A DNA stretch of 64,000 nucleotides from Bacteroidales bacterium (GTDB lineage: Bacteria > Bacteroidota > Bacteroidia > Bacteroidales > VadinHA17), in assembly GCA_021738535.1 (NCBI GenBank), contig JAIPBU010000010.1, positions 25,202-89,201 of the forward strand. The letters run 5' to 3'. A program made the position numbers and the translations under genes. Below are positions 17,960-26,530 of this stretch, one piece after another (the stretch's first letter is position 1; the number at the start of each line of letters is the position of its first letter). A model generated the notes under the pieces. That model was not told the origin of the DNA, ran no database searches, and was given only the letters and a program-made list of their open reading frames with translations.

Positions 17960-19108
17960 TTAATGGTTAAAGACAAAGATCAGCTGTATACCACTGCCTG
18001 CATACATGATATCCTCTGATCCGGGTGTGGGTATATTGTAATCGTCCGGGTTGATATAAGCCATCATGTAAAGTGTGAATTTATTGAAAGTCCTCTGCCA
18101 GTTTAGAAAATTATAAGCCTTATTATTCTTCCAGTCGTAATAGATTATTGCACTGATATTATCGAACAGGCCTACAGGGTATGAGAGATTAAGCAGTGAG
18201 TATGTTGATGCATTTTCGAATGCAAATGGGTTTTTGTCAAAAGAGGCTATCAGCTGTTCATAGATAACAGTGAGCCCGTTGCCAAGGCCGAAGGTATAAT
18301 CGGCACCGAGATTAATAGTTTCCTGGTTGGAATACATGCCGATATCTTTATTATATGCTGACCATGATGCCTCTATCCACCAACCGATAAGCATATCGAA
18401 TTTTGCATCGAAGCCGAAGCGGTTTTCCGGAACGTTACCGGCAATGAGGGATGAGTCGGGCAGGCTGCTGCCGTCCGCCGTCCTGTGGTGATATGAAAAA
18501 CCGGCCTCTCCCCGTGGCACAGGTGTCTGGAGCCGACCCCCGAACTCGGGTATTTTCTTATCGGAACTGAATGTTTCCCATCCTTTCCGGTTTTCGTTTC
18601 CGTAGAGTGTCCAGGCCCAGATATTTACATTATTCAGAAAGTAGTAGCGTGCAAGCACTGCCCATACACCGTCGGTCAGCCTGAGGGGGTCACGCGGGTC
18701 TATCTGGTCAAACCACATCAGTGGCCTCAGGAGTGAGGCTGAACCGAAATTTATCTTTTGCAGTCCCGCCCGAAATTCAAACTGGTTGGTGGAATACCTG
18801 GCCCATAAGCGATAAGGTTTTATGTCGCCGGTGTATTCCGGGGACGAGGAAGGTGACAGCATTGCATTACCATAGAGATTGGCAGAAGCTTCAAAGCCTA
18901 TCCTGTGTTTATCAGACAGACCATACTGATAATTCAGCTGCGGTATATAACGCAGACCGTTATACCAGTGCAGCTCATTGGTAGGGTTAAGATGCGTATA
19001 TGCAGAAAGCTGTCCCTTAAAGCTCAGTTCATCCTGTCCCCCCGCTGCCAGTGAGAACAGAAGGAAAAACGCAATGGACGATATTTTCAGCAGTATAAGT
19101 CTTTCCAT
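17960..19108 (-). CDS. Outer-membrane beta-barrel protein linked to an ABC-LolA exporter
   Basis: I placed the start at 19108 (MERLILLKISSIAFFLLFSLAAG), 382 residues, because this gives a clean signal peptide; an upstream frame to 19174 adds 22 hydrophilic residues. The rest alternates short aromatic-rich strands and ends LIFVFNH, as in outer-membrane barrels. The segment FGSASLLRPLMWFDQIDPRDP is reminiscent of DUF1302-type barrels that accompany LolA-like proteins and exporters. It is the first gene of the exporter operon, suggesting it is the outer-membrane exit or acceptor. Confidence 0.75.
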   Translation of the reverse strand: MERLILLKISSIAFFLLFSLAAGGQDELSFKGQLSAYTHLNPTNELHWYNGLRYIPQLNYQYGLSDKHRIGFEASANLYGNAMLSPSSSPEYTGDIKPYRLWARYSTNQFEFRAGLQKINFGSASLLRPLMWFDQIDPRDPLRLTDGVWAVLARYYFLNNVNIWAWTLYGNENRKGWETFSSDKKIPEFGGRLQTPVPRGEAGFSYHHRTADGSSLPDSSLIAGNVPENRFGFDAKFDMLIGWWIEASWSAYNKDIGMYSNQETINLGADYTFGLGNGLTVIYEQLIASFDKNPFAFENASTYSLLNLSYPVGLFDNISAIIYYDWKNNKAYNFLNWQRTFNKFTLYMMAYINPDDYNIPTPGSEDIMYAGSGIQLIFVFNH

Positions 19109-19208
19109 TTTCTCAGCAGCTGTGGAATATTCTTTTATTATCTCCCTGAATTGCTTTTCACCATCTTCAAACAACTTGTTGAATATTGTTTTGGCCAGCC
19201 CTTATATT

Positions 19209-19898
19209 TTATTGCTGATCAAGCTGTGTGAGTTCCAGTTTTCTGAACTCCACTTCGGATCCTTCGGCCTGTAAGGCAATCTGTCCTTCAGTTGCAGTAC
19301 AATCATAACCGTGGTTAACAAGGTCGTCATTTACCCAAACCTTTATTTCATCGTTCATGCATTCAATTTCTATCCTGTTCCATTCGCCAGGAGGATTTTC
19401 TGAACCATTTGTAAGGTTTTTAATATGCCTGAGCTGCCCTTCTGATCCTCCCCATTTCTCTTCAGGCTCACCCCGGCGTTCAGGCATATTATCTACGCTT
19501 ATATCTTCTTCAATACACCAGAAGTCACCTGCCTGCTTATGCTGGAGCTGTACTTCCAGTGACTTCGGGAACATATCATAAAGATCACGCGGTGTTGATG
19601 CATGAACGAGTATTCCACAGTTACCGGGTTCGCCTGCAAAGCGGTATTCGGCAACAAGCCTGTAATTCGCGTAAACTTTATCTGTAATAATGTGACCGGC
19701 TGGGGTACCCAGGCTTACAAGCATACCGTTTCTTACTATAAAGGGGTTGATAGTATCGGGATTATTATCCATGGCAGGTACATCCATATGCCATCCGGAA
19801 AGATTTTCTCCGTTAATAAGGTTTATTGTTTTATCGCTGCCGCAGGATACCAGGAGGATGATGCTAAGAAGAAACGGGAAGTGAACAGTTTTTTTCAT
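19209..19898 (-). CDS. DUF1080 (3-keto-disaccharide hydrolase family) lipoprotein
   Basis: The 229-residue protein has a lipobox LVSC (Cys19). The DUF1080/LamG-like fold is shown by NLINGENLSGWHMD at its start, YANYRLVAEYRFAGEPGNCGILVHAS, SLEVQLQH, GEWNRIEIECMNDEIKVWVND and GQIALQAEGSEVEFRKLEL. This family hydrolyses 3-keto-glycosides or binds sugars in Bacteroidetes and Planctomycetes. It is probably exposed at the outer membrane or in the periplasm. It lies 100 bp upstream of the barrel gene on the same strand. No 3-keto-glycoside dehydrogenase is adjacent. Confidence 0.85.
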   Translation of the reverse strand: MKKTVHFPFLLSIILLVSCGSDKTINLINGENLSGWHMDVPAMDNNPDTINPFIVRNGMLVSLGTPAGHIITDKVYANYRLVAEYRFAGEPGNCGILVHASTPRDLYDMFPKSLEVQLQHKQAGDFWCIEEDISVDNMPERRGEPEEKWGGSEGQLRHIKNLTNGSENPPGEWNRIEIECMNDEIKVWVNDDLVNHGYDCTATEGQIALQAEGSEVEFRKLELTQLDQQ

Positions 19899-20037
19899 GA
19901 TTGATACCTGTTAAATTACGGGTTAATAATTCCACTCTATGACGGAATCAGAGTAACTCAATAATGACATAATCAAATCATATTCCGTATTGTGTGAATT
20001 ATTTGGTAAATTTAATTAATCAAATGTAAAAGGGACT

Positions 20038-21177
20038 ATGAAAAGACTTATTTTATTAATGCTTGTTCATGTTTTTATTATTGGATACCTGCCGGCCCAG
20101 GGAAACAGGTTAAGAGATTATGGAGTAAGCCCGGGGGTGTTGAATACAGGCGAATATAATGCAATTACTGATGTGCCGGGAGTACTTGTAGGGCATTCAA
20201 CAATAATTGAGGGTAAGAATGTGCGAACAGGAGTTACCGCCATAAAGCCCCACAGCGAAAATATTTACAGGCTGAAAGTGCCTGCAGCCGTTTATATTGG
20301 TAATGGCTACGGGAAACTGACAGGCATAAGCCAGGTAAAGGAGCTTGGGAATATTGAGACTCCTCTTGTTTTGACCAATACCATGAGTGTTCCTGCGGCT
20401 TTTGAAGCCCTGATCACATATACAATAAATGAGCCGGGCAACGGAAATGTCCGTTCTGTAAACTGTGTGGTTGGGGAAACAAATGACGGTTATCTGAATG
20501 ATATCCGGGGCAGGCATGTGGAAGAAGAACACGTATTGGCGGCTATTAACAATGCAAAAGGCGGTCTGGTTAAAGAAGGTAATGTTGGTGCCGGTACAGG
20601 AACTGTTTGCTTTGGGTTTAAGGGAGGAATAGGAACGTCCTCAAGAGTTCTTCCATCTTCACTTGGCGGATATACAGTGGGGGTACTTGTGCAGACAAAC
20701 TTTGGAGGAGTATTGCAGATTGACGGTATTCCTGTTGGTGAGGAACTGGAAAAGTTTTCATTCAGCCGCAATGTAAACAGTGGAGCTGACGGTTCATGCA
20801 TGATAGTTGTTGCAACAGATGCTCCTGTTGATGCTCGTAATCTTGAGCGAATAGCAAAAAGAGCAATAATGGGACTGGCCAGGACAGGTGGTATTGCTTC
20901 AAACGGCAGCGGTGATTATGTAATTGCTTTCTCAGTTGCAGAAGAGAACCTTATTGCAAACCCCGGGCGGGGCAGGATTCTGGATAACCGCTTCCTTCCT
21001 AATGCTTCTGTATCGCCACTTTTTCTTGCTACTATTGAAGCCACCGAAGAAGCAATACTGAACTCCCTTTTTGCAGCAGAGACAATGGAAGGGTATAATG
21101 GGCACAGGGTTGAAACAATACCTGTTGACAGAGTAATTGATATGATAAAAGAATATAAAAAGCAGGATAATGAGTAA
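20038..21177 (+). CDS. P1-family (DmpA-type) aminopeptidase
   Basis: The 379-residue secreted protein has a signal peptide (MKRLILLMLVHVFIIGYLPAQ). It belongs to peptidase family S58: RLRDYGVSPGVLNTG, ITDVPGVLVGH, VLTNTMSVP, a VVGETNDGYLND block and GGIGTSSR are all present. The self-cleavage site is visible as Gly252-Ser253 in ADGSCMIVVATDAP, where Ser253 becomes the N-terminal nucleophile after autoproteolysis. DmpA-like enzymes release N-terminal D- or L-residues from short peptides or beta-peptides. Its last 8 bp overlap the racemase gene, suggesting joint use of D-residue-containing peptides. Confidence 0.9.
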   Translation: MKRLILLMLVHVFIIGYLPAQGNRLRDYGVSPGVLNTGEYNAITDVPGVLVGHSTIIEGKNVRTGVTAIKPHSENIYRLKVPAAVYIGNGYGKLTGISQVKELGNIETPLVLTNTMSVPAAFEALITYTINEPGNGNVRSVNCVVGETNDGYLNDIRGRHVEEEHVLAAINNAKGGLVKEGNVGAGTGTVCFGFKGGIGTSSRVLPSSLGGYTVGVLVQTNFGGVLQIDGIPVGEELEKFSFSRNVNSGADGSCMIVVATDAPVDARNLERIAKRAIMGLARTGGIASNGSGDYVIAFSVAEENLIANPGRGRILDNRFLPNASVSPLFLATIEATEEAILNSLFAAETMEGYNGHRVETIPVDRVIDMIKEYKKQDNE

Positions 21178-21910
21178 AATGATTGGTGTAGTAGGGGGAA
21201 TGGGTACTTATGCAGGTATTGACCTCCTGAAAAAGATTGCTGATAACACTGAAGCATCAAAGGACCAGGATCACCTGCCTGTAGCCATGCTATCCTACCC
21301 CGGGAGGATACTTGACCGGAGTGAATATTTATCAGGTACTGTTGATGAAAATCCCGGGCAGGCAATGGCTGACATTGTTAGACAATTAATTGACACGGGA
21401 GCCTGTATAATTGGTATTCCATGTAATACTGCACATGTAGAAGAAATATTGGATCCGGTATTAAAGGTGATACCCGAAGGTTGTACTTTTGTAAACATGT
21501 TACAGGAGGTAGCAGCTTATATTGCCGGCAGTTACAGGGATGTTGACAGGGTAGGTATTATGGGAACCAATGGTGTTTACAGGAGCAGGGTATATGATAA
21601 CTATATGAATAAAGAAGGCCTTGAAACCATTTACCCTGATGAGGACGTTCAGTACAGCCTTGTTCATCCGGCCATATACGATATGGAGTACGGGATTAAA
21701 GCTGTATCTGAACCCGTAAGCGAAAAAGCCCGCATTGACCTGATGAGCGTGGCACGTATGCTGATACATGACGGAGCACAGGCAATAGTGCTGGGATGCA
21801 CCGAAATACCCCTGGCAATCAGGGACAAGGAGATAGAGCTTACCCCGGTAGTAGATGCGAATAATGTTCTTGCCAGGGCAATGGTTCGTGAAGCCGGATC
21901 GACAGGGTAG
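21170..21910 (+). CDS. Aspartate/glutamate racemase family protein
   Basis: The 246-residue cytoplasmic enzyme interconverts L- and D-aspartate or glutamate without a cofactor. Both catalytic cysteines are present: Cys85 in IGIPCNTAHV and Cys210 in IVLGCTEIPL. The N-terminal GVVGGMGTYAG is diagnostic. It overlaps the DmpA-type peptidase by 8 bp and is thus translationally coupled. The pairing suggests that D-amino acids released from peptides are converted for use. Confidence 0.9.
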   Translation: MSKMIGVVGGMGTYAGIDLLKKIADNTEASKDQDHLPVAMLSYPGRILDRSEYLSGTVDENPGQAMADIVRQLIDTGACIIGIPCNTAHVEEILDPVLKVIPEGCTFVNMLQEVAAYIAGSYRDVDRVGIMGTNGVYRSRVYDNYMNKEGLETIYPDEDVQYSLVHPAIYDMEYGIKAVSEPVSEKARIDLMSVARMLIHDGAQAIVLGCTEIPLAIRDKEIELTPVVDANNVLARAMVREAGSTG

Positions 21911-21982
21911 GGTGAAAATGATTTCATTCGGTATAACTATAGATTGTAGAAAGAAATAATTACGCACATGGGTTTACATGTT

Positions 21983-21990
21983 TATATTTG
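21983..21990 (+). promoter_or_regulatory. Candidate -7 element for the ECF sigma operon
   Basis: TATATTTG is an exact TAnnTTTG match. No TTG is visible at the -33 distance. It lies 67 bp before the sigma-factor start and 17 bp before the ATG at 22007, which opens a 17-codon frame whose TGA overlaps the TTG start of the sigma gene. Confidence 0.35.
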
Positions 21991-22056
21991 TCATAAGATC
22001 TGTATTATGAATTCAGGGCTATATCATTTCTTACAATCAAAAAGTTACTTGAAAGT

Positions 22057-22548
22057 TTGACACAGGAGGAATTCAAAGGTTTATTTGATGAATATTTTGA
22101 CTCTATCAGGTCATATATTTATTACCGCTGCGGGGATACTGAGCTTGCTACTGATATTGCACAGGATGTTTTCATGCAGGTATGGGAAAAGCAATTTGAT
22201 TTTCGGGGTGGCAGGATCAAAGGCCTTTTGTATAAGATGGCAGGAGACTTCTTCATCAGCAGGCTGAGAAGAAAGGAACTTGAGAACAGGTACATAAATT
22301 CGATAGGATTTGATTACCTGACAGATTCGCCCGAGGAGCAAACCGAACTAAATGAACTTCTCGTGATATACGAGAAATCACTTGCCATGTTGCCTGATAA
22401 GCAGAGGGTTGTATTTCTGATGAGCAGGAATGAAGGATTGAAATACAGTGAAATAGCTACAAGATTAAATATAAGTGTTAAAGCAGTTGAAAAAAGGATG
22501 ACTAAAGCAATAGTTTTCTTACGTGAAGCACTAGATTACAAAAAATGA
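22057..22548 (+). CDS. ECF sigma factor (sigma-70 family), FecR-controlled, system A
   Basis: The 163-residue sigma factor directs RNA polymerase to the adjacent receptor operon. Region 2 (about 5-75) contains YYRCGDTELATDIAQDVFMQVWEK; region 4 (about 105-160) contains LPDKQRVVFLMSRNEGLKYSEIATRLNISVKAVEKRM. The only plausible start is TTG at 22057, since no in-frame ATG precedes conserved region 2. A short upstream frame ends at 22060 overlapping that TTG. It overlaps fecR by 4 bp (ATGA). Confidence 0.9.
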   Translation: MTQEEFKGLFDEYFDSIRSYIYYRCGDTELATDIAQDVFMQVWEKQFDFRGGRIKGLLYKMAGDFFISRLRRKELENRYINSIGFDYLTDSPEEQTELNELLVIYEKSLAMLPDKQRVVFLMSRNEGLKYSEIATRLNISVKAVEKRMTKAIVFLREALDYKK

Positions 22549-23411
22549 AAAAGGAACAAAAATACAGAGCTGATAATAACAAGGGAAAACCTGCCTTGCC
22601 GGACATTTTACCTGATTCAAGAATAAAATGGAAGAAAAGCAAAAAAGAAATCTGGCAAAATATCGAGAGCGCTATTGAAGAGAAGCCTGAGGCAAGGTCA
22701 ATTAGCCTTCGTTCGACATTTTTACGTATAAGTGCAGCAGCATCTGTAATATTGATAGTGGGAGCAGCCCTGTTTATGAGGTATTATACACGGACTGTTT
22801 TCAGCCAGCCGGGAGAACTTGCACAAATAGAATTACCGGGAGGTTCTAATATTACATTAAATGCAAGTACGGAGATCAAATACAAGCCTTTATGGTGGTT
22901 TATGAACAGAGAAGTAGAAATGAAAGGAGAGGTCTTTTTTGATGTTACAAAAGGAAAGGAGTTTACTGTGTTATCTGAGACCGGCAAAACAACCGTTCTT
23001 GGTACTTCATTTAATATATATTCACGGGATAGACATTATGAGGTTAAATGTTATACGGGAAAGGTAAGTGTAGAGTCTGTGGTAAATGGTGAGAAAATTA
23101 TTATTGAACAAAACCAGGTTGCTTCATTAAGCAGAGACGGAACTTTAAGTCTGAATGAAGCATCATCAGTATCAGACAGTGATTGGCGAACAGGATTATT
23201 CAGGTTTACTTCGTCACCCATAAAGAGGGTTTTGGATGAGATTTCAAGACAGTACGGGGTTGAAATAGAAGGTACTGAGGGACTTGATCTTCTATATACA
23301 GGTAGTTTCACAAGGGATCAGTCGCCGGCAGAAGCGCTGAATATCGTTTGCAGAGCTTTTGGTCTCGAATTTGTAAAAGAAGATGATAATACTTACAGGA
23401 TAGTAGATTAA
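22545..23411 (+). CDS. FecR family anti-sigma factor, system A
   Basis: The 288-residue inner-membrane regulator has a cytoplasmic N-terminus (about 1-60), one membrane segment (ISAAASVILIVGAALF) and a periplasmic FecR domain (about 90-190, with GGSNITLNASTEIKYK, VEMKGEVFFDV and VLGTSFNIYS). A DUF4974-like end (about 215-288, with PIKRVLDEISRQYGVEIEG) follows. It should pass the receptor's STN signal to the sigma factor. It overlaps the sigma gene by 4 bp and the receptor gene by 1 bp. Confidence 0.92.
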   Translation: MKKEQKYRADNNKGKPALPDILPDSRIKWKKSKKEIWQNIESAIEEKPEARSISLRSTFLRISAAASVILIVGAALFMRYYTRTVFSQPGELAQIELPGGSNITLNASTEIKYKPLWWFMNREVEMKGEVFFDVTKGKEFTVLSETGKTTVLGTSFNIYSRDRHYEVKCYTGKVSVESVVNGEKIIIEQNQVASLSRDGTLSLNEASSVSDSDWRTGLFRFTSSPIKRVLDEISRQYGVEIEGTEGLDLLYTGSFTRDQSPAEALNIVCRAFGLEFVKEDDNTYRIVD

Positions 23412-25924
23412 TGCGTGTTGGAAACATATTAAGATTATTACTGATAATTCTATTAATTACCAACCCCCTGTTATCACTCCAAGGGCAGGTAGTAGAGGTG
23501 GATTTCAACAATACTCAGCTAAACAAAGCCCTCCGCTTGCTAATAGAAAATTATGGTATTGAACTTTCTTTTGATGACAGGGCCCTTTCAGAGCATAATG
23601 TTAATATCAGCGGATCTTTTAATTCATTTGACGAACTCCTTGATGAATTGTTAAGAAATACCGGTTATGATTTTGAGAAGACTAATAATATTTATCTAAT
23701 ATTTCCTTCAGAGAGTATTACGGAAGAGCCGGAGACCAAATACCTGCTATCAGGGAGTGTAGTTGATGTAAAGACCAGGGAAGCCCTTCCTTTTACACAT
23801 GTATCAGTAAATGATAATTGGATAGTGACGGATTTCAAAGGTAATTTTTCCTACTCATCAGTAACGGATAGTATATTTGATCTTAAGGTAAGCTACCTCG
23901 GTTACTATATCCTTGATACAGTCCTTTATCAAGGTATTCATCAAATCATAAGTTTAGAACCTTCTAATATTGAGATTAAAGAAATTCTTGTAAAGTATAA
24001 AAAGATTGAAAAATCGATACAGGCTGGATCAGGACCGGGTGTTTTAAGACTTAATCAACAGATAAGTTCCTACCTGCCCGGTAACGGCGATAATTCTGTT
24101 TTCAATCTGCTAAGGTTGCAGCCCGGGATTCTTGCTGCTGGAGAACAATCAAGTGATATGATAATCTGGGGCAGCTATGAGGGGCATAGCCAGGTCAGTT
24201 TTGACGGTTTCACAATTTTTGGCCTGAGGAACTATAATGACAATATAAGTTCTGTGAACCCTTATATGGCGAAAGATATAAAAATAATGAAAGGAGGGTT
24301 CGGATCTGAATATGGCGAGAGGGTTGGAGGAATAGTAGATATAACAGGTATAGACGGCAATAAGAATGATCCTTCCCTTAATCTGAGTATAAATAATATG
24401 ACCTTAAGCGGGCTGGCAAGTGTTCCGCTCTTTAACAAGGCGGCTGTGGTTGTCGGATTCAGGCATACCTATTATGACCTGTATGATAATTCCAGCCTGG
24501 ACTTCCTTGACACCAGGTCGAAGAACTCCAGATCAGGAGGTAATGCAGATGTTAATGTTTATCCTGATTACATGTTCAGGGATATGAATATAAAAGTCTC
24601 CGGAACAGGGGATAATGGTGATAGCTATTTTCTTAGCCTGTTTGCAGCGACTGATGAATTTGCATATTCTGTTGAGGAGGATAGTTTTAACCAGTACATA
24701 TTTAACAAGGTTAATGAGAATAACCTGCAACAGGGCGCCTCACTATTCTACGGAAAGAAATGGAATAATGGCGGAATTACCAATATAAAATTATCATATT
24801 CCTATCTCAACAGGAAAAGCAGTGAAATAAGGGAGCTGCTCAGAGGCCAGCACGACAGGATAATATTTAATATGGACAGGGATATTGATTCGGAGATATC
24901 TGAAATGGGTGGTACATTACATAATATTTTTAGTCAGGGTGATAATTTCCGGCTTGAATTTGGAACAGGTCTTACATATAATATGATCAGGCACAGGGAG
25001 GATACATTTAATGTAGATTATGTGAATATGGAGAATAGCATGTTGTTGCCCAAAGGATTCTTTAAAGGTATATTCTCCTATCGCAACCTTGAGGTTAAAA
25101 CCGGACTAAGATTAAACTATCCCACAGCTTTAAACAAATTATACATCCAGCCAAGAATATCAGCCGGTCTGAAAATAAATAACAGCTTCAGAATAAACGC
25201 ATCATGGGGTATTTATAATCAGTTCTACACAAGGAGTTCAGTAATTGATGAAAACGGTAATTATAATTACCTGTGGGTAATATGTGATAACGAGGATATC
25301 CCTGTGCTGGATGCCCGGCATTATGTAGCAGGTCTTTCCTGGTCAAAGAGCAATACCCTCATAAGCCTTGATGGGTATTATAAAAACACAAAAGGCATCA
25401 CCAGGTATGTACAATCATTTTCGGAACGAACCATATACCAGGGAGATTCGAGATCGCGGGGTTTAGATATTCTTATTAAAAAGGATTACAAGGGGCATTC
25501 TGCCTGGGTTTCTTATTCTCTGGGTAAAACAGAAGAATATTTTCCATATTTTGAGGATGATGACTACAGAAGGGCATTACATGACCAGAGACATGAATTT
25601 AAGATAGCTGGAATTATTGATCTTAAGCCGGCATATTTCTCTGCTAATTATGTATATGGTTCAGGTTTCCCTGATCCCCTTAACCAGGATACTGACCTGT
25701 CAGATGATTATGATTACAGTCGTCTTGACCTGGCGCTGGTCTTCAGGTTTTCCCGAAAAGGGTCTGAAGTGGAGGCTGGTCTTTCAGTTCTGAATGCCTT
25801 TAACACTGAAAATATAAAATACTCTAATTTCGTGAGATTTCCGTCAGACCAGACAGAAACAATCGATCTTCATGCAGAGGCTGTCCCACGCACATTTACA
25901 GTTTTTCTGAATCTTTCCTTTTAA
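23411..25924 (+). CDS. STN-domain TonB-dependent receptor, system A
   Basis: The 837-residue outer-membrane transducer/transporter has a signal peptide to about residue 25, an STN domain (about 28-100, VVEVDFNNTQLNKALRLL), a carboxypeptidase-regulatory-like domain (about 112-190, LSGSVVDVKTREALPFTHV), a plug (about 200-310, with QVSFDGFTIFGL and MKGGFGSEYGERVGGIVDI) and a barrel ending RTFTVFLNLSF. The start codon overlaps the fecR stop (TAATG). The substrate is unknown. The plug has IIWGSYEGHSQV where others have RG, a mild deviation. Confidence 0.92.
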   Translation: MRVGNILRLLLIILLITNPLLSLQGQVVEVDFNNTQLNKALRLLIENYGIELSFDDRALSEHNVNISGSFNSFDELLDELLRNTGYDFEKTNNIYLIFPSESITEEPETKYLLSGSVVDVKTREALPFTHVSVNDNWIVTDFKGNFSYSSVTDSIFDLKVSYLGYYILDTVLYQGIHQIISLEPSNIEIKEILVKYKKIEKSIQAGSGPGVLRLNQQISSYLPGNGDNSVFNLLRLQPGILAAGEQSSDMIIWGSYEGHSQVSFDGFTIFGLRNYNDNISSVNPYMAKDIKIMKGGFGSEYGERVGGIVDITGIDGNKNDPSLNLSINNMTLSGLASVPLFNKAAVVVGFRHTYYDLYDNSSLDFLDTRSKNSRSGGNADVNVYPDYMFRDMNIKVSGTGDNGDSYFLSLFAATDEFAYSVEEDSFNQYIFNKVNENNLQQGASLFYGKKWNNGGITNIKLSYSYLNRKSSEIRELLRGQHDRIIFNMDRDIDSEISEMGGTLHNIFSQGDNFRLEFGTGLTYNMIRHREDTFNVDYVNMENSMLLPKGFFKGIFSYRNLEVKTGLRLNYPTALNKLYIQPRISAGLKINNSFRINASWGIYNQFYTRSSVIDENGNYNYLWVICDNEDIPVLDARHYVAGLSWSKSNTLISLDGYYKNTKGITRYVQSFSERTIYQGDSRSRGLDILIKKDYKGHSAWVSYSLGKTEEYFPYFEDDDYRRALHDQRHEFKIAGIIDLKPAYFSANYVYGSGFPDPLNQDTDLSDDYDYSRLDLALVFRFSRKGSEVEAGLSVLNAFNTENIKYSNFVRFPSDQTETIDLHAEAVPRTFTVFLNLSF

Positions 25925-26032
25925 TTTTTTTCTTTTCGTGGTAGGGTATATTGAATCTGCTTCGGTATATAAGTGAAGACCGCGGAATAAACAGATAATA
26001 AACCGCATATTTTAAATTAAAAAACGAATATC

Positions 26033-26464
26033 ATGAAAGCAATTATTAAAACTTTTTTTGTGGCAGTAACATTACTTTTTGCAGGTTCAGCTCTTTTTGC
26101 ACAGACTGAAGAAGCAGAAGCAGTAAAAGAACAGATAAAGGATCAGAACCAGACCAGGGTAAATGAGCAACAGAGAGCTATGGTTCAGGAAATGAAGCAG
26201 AATGCCAGGATGCTGCGAGATGAGTTCAAGGAGAGCCTTACAGAAGAGCAGCTTGCAATTCTTGAGAACACTGAACTATCCATGCAGGAAAGAATGGAAG
26301 CCTTGAAGGCAACACTTACCGAAGATCAGATGGAAATTCTTGATTGCAACCTTGAAGGTATAAAAGAACAGAAAAGGGAAATGAAGGGTCAGCTTAAAGA
26401 AAATGCCGGGGAGTATGGAAACAAGAAGCGCAAAGGCAAAGGCAAAGGTATTGAATTAATGTAG
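26033..26464 (+). CDS. Periplasmic LTXXQ-motif (Spy/CpxP-like) helical protein
   Basis: The 143-residue secreted protein (signal peptide MKAIIKTFFVAVTLLFAGSALFA) is almost entirely charged helix rich in Gln, Glu, Met and Lys. Two LTXXQ motifs are present in repeated contexts, LTEEQLAIL (about residue 73) and LTEDQMEIL (about 100), which is the hallmark of the Spy/CpxP chaperone and metal-stress family. The tail is very basic (KKRKGKGKG). It lies 108 bp after the receptor of system A and before a terminator, so it may be its stress- or metal-linked partner. Confidence 0.65.
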   Translation: MKAIIKTFFVAVTLLFAGSALFAQTEEAEAVKEQIKDQNQTRVNEQQRAMVQEMKQNARMLRDEFKESLTEEQLAILENTELSMQERMEALKATLTEDQMEILDCNLEGIKEQKREMKGQLKENAGEYGNKKRKGKGKGIELM

Positions 26465-26489
26465 TTAACAGTTTAATTGGAATTAACAG

Positions 26490-26514
26490 AGTCCCGGGTA
26501 AAAATACCGGGACT
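26490..26514 (+). terminator. Terminator or attenuator after the LTXXQ gene
   Basis: AGTCCCGG pairs with CCGGGACT around GGTAAAAATA-like loop bases and is followed by TTATAATTTATTT. It ends 16 bp before the GTG start of the next gene, so it could also act as a leader hairpin for that gene. Confidence 0.65.
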
Positions 26515-26530
26515 TTATAATTTATTTGAG

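Noticed and set aside
22784..23311. Minus-strand frames opposite the fecR gene
   Set aside because: They overlap conserved FecR motifs on the other strand and lack any family features.
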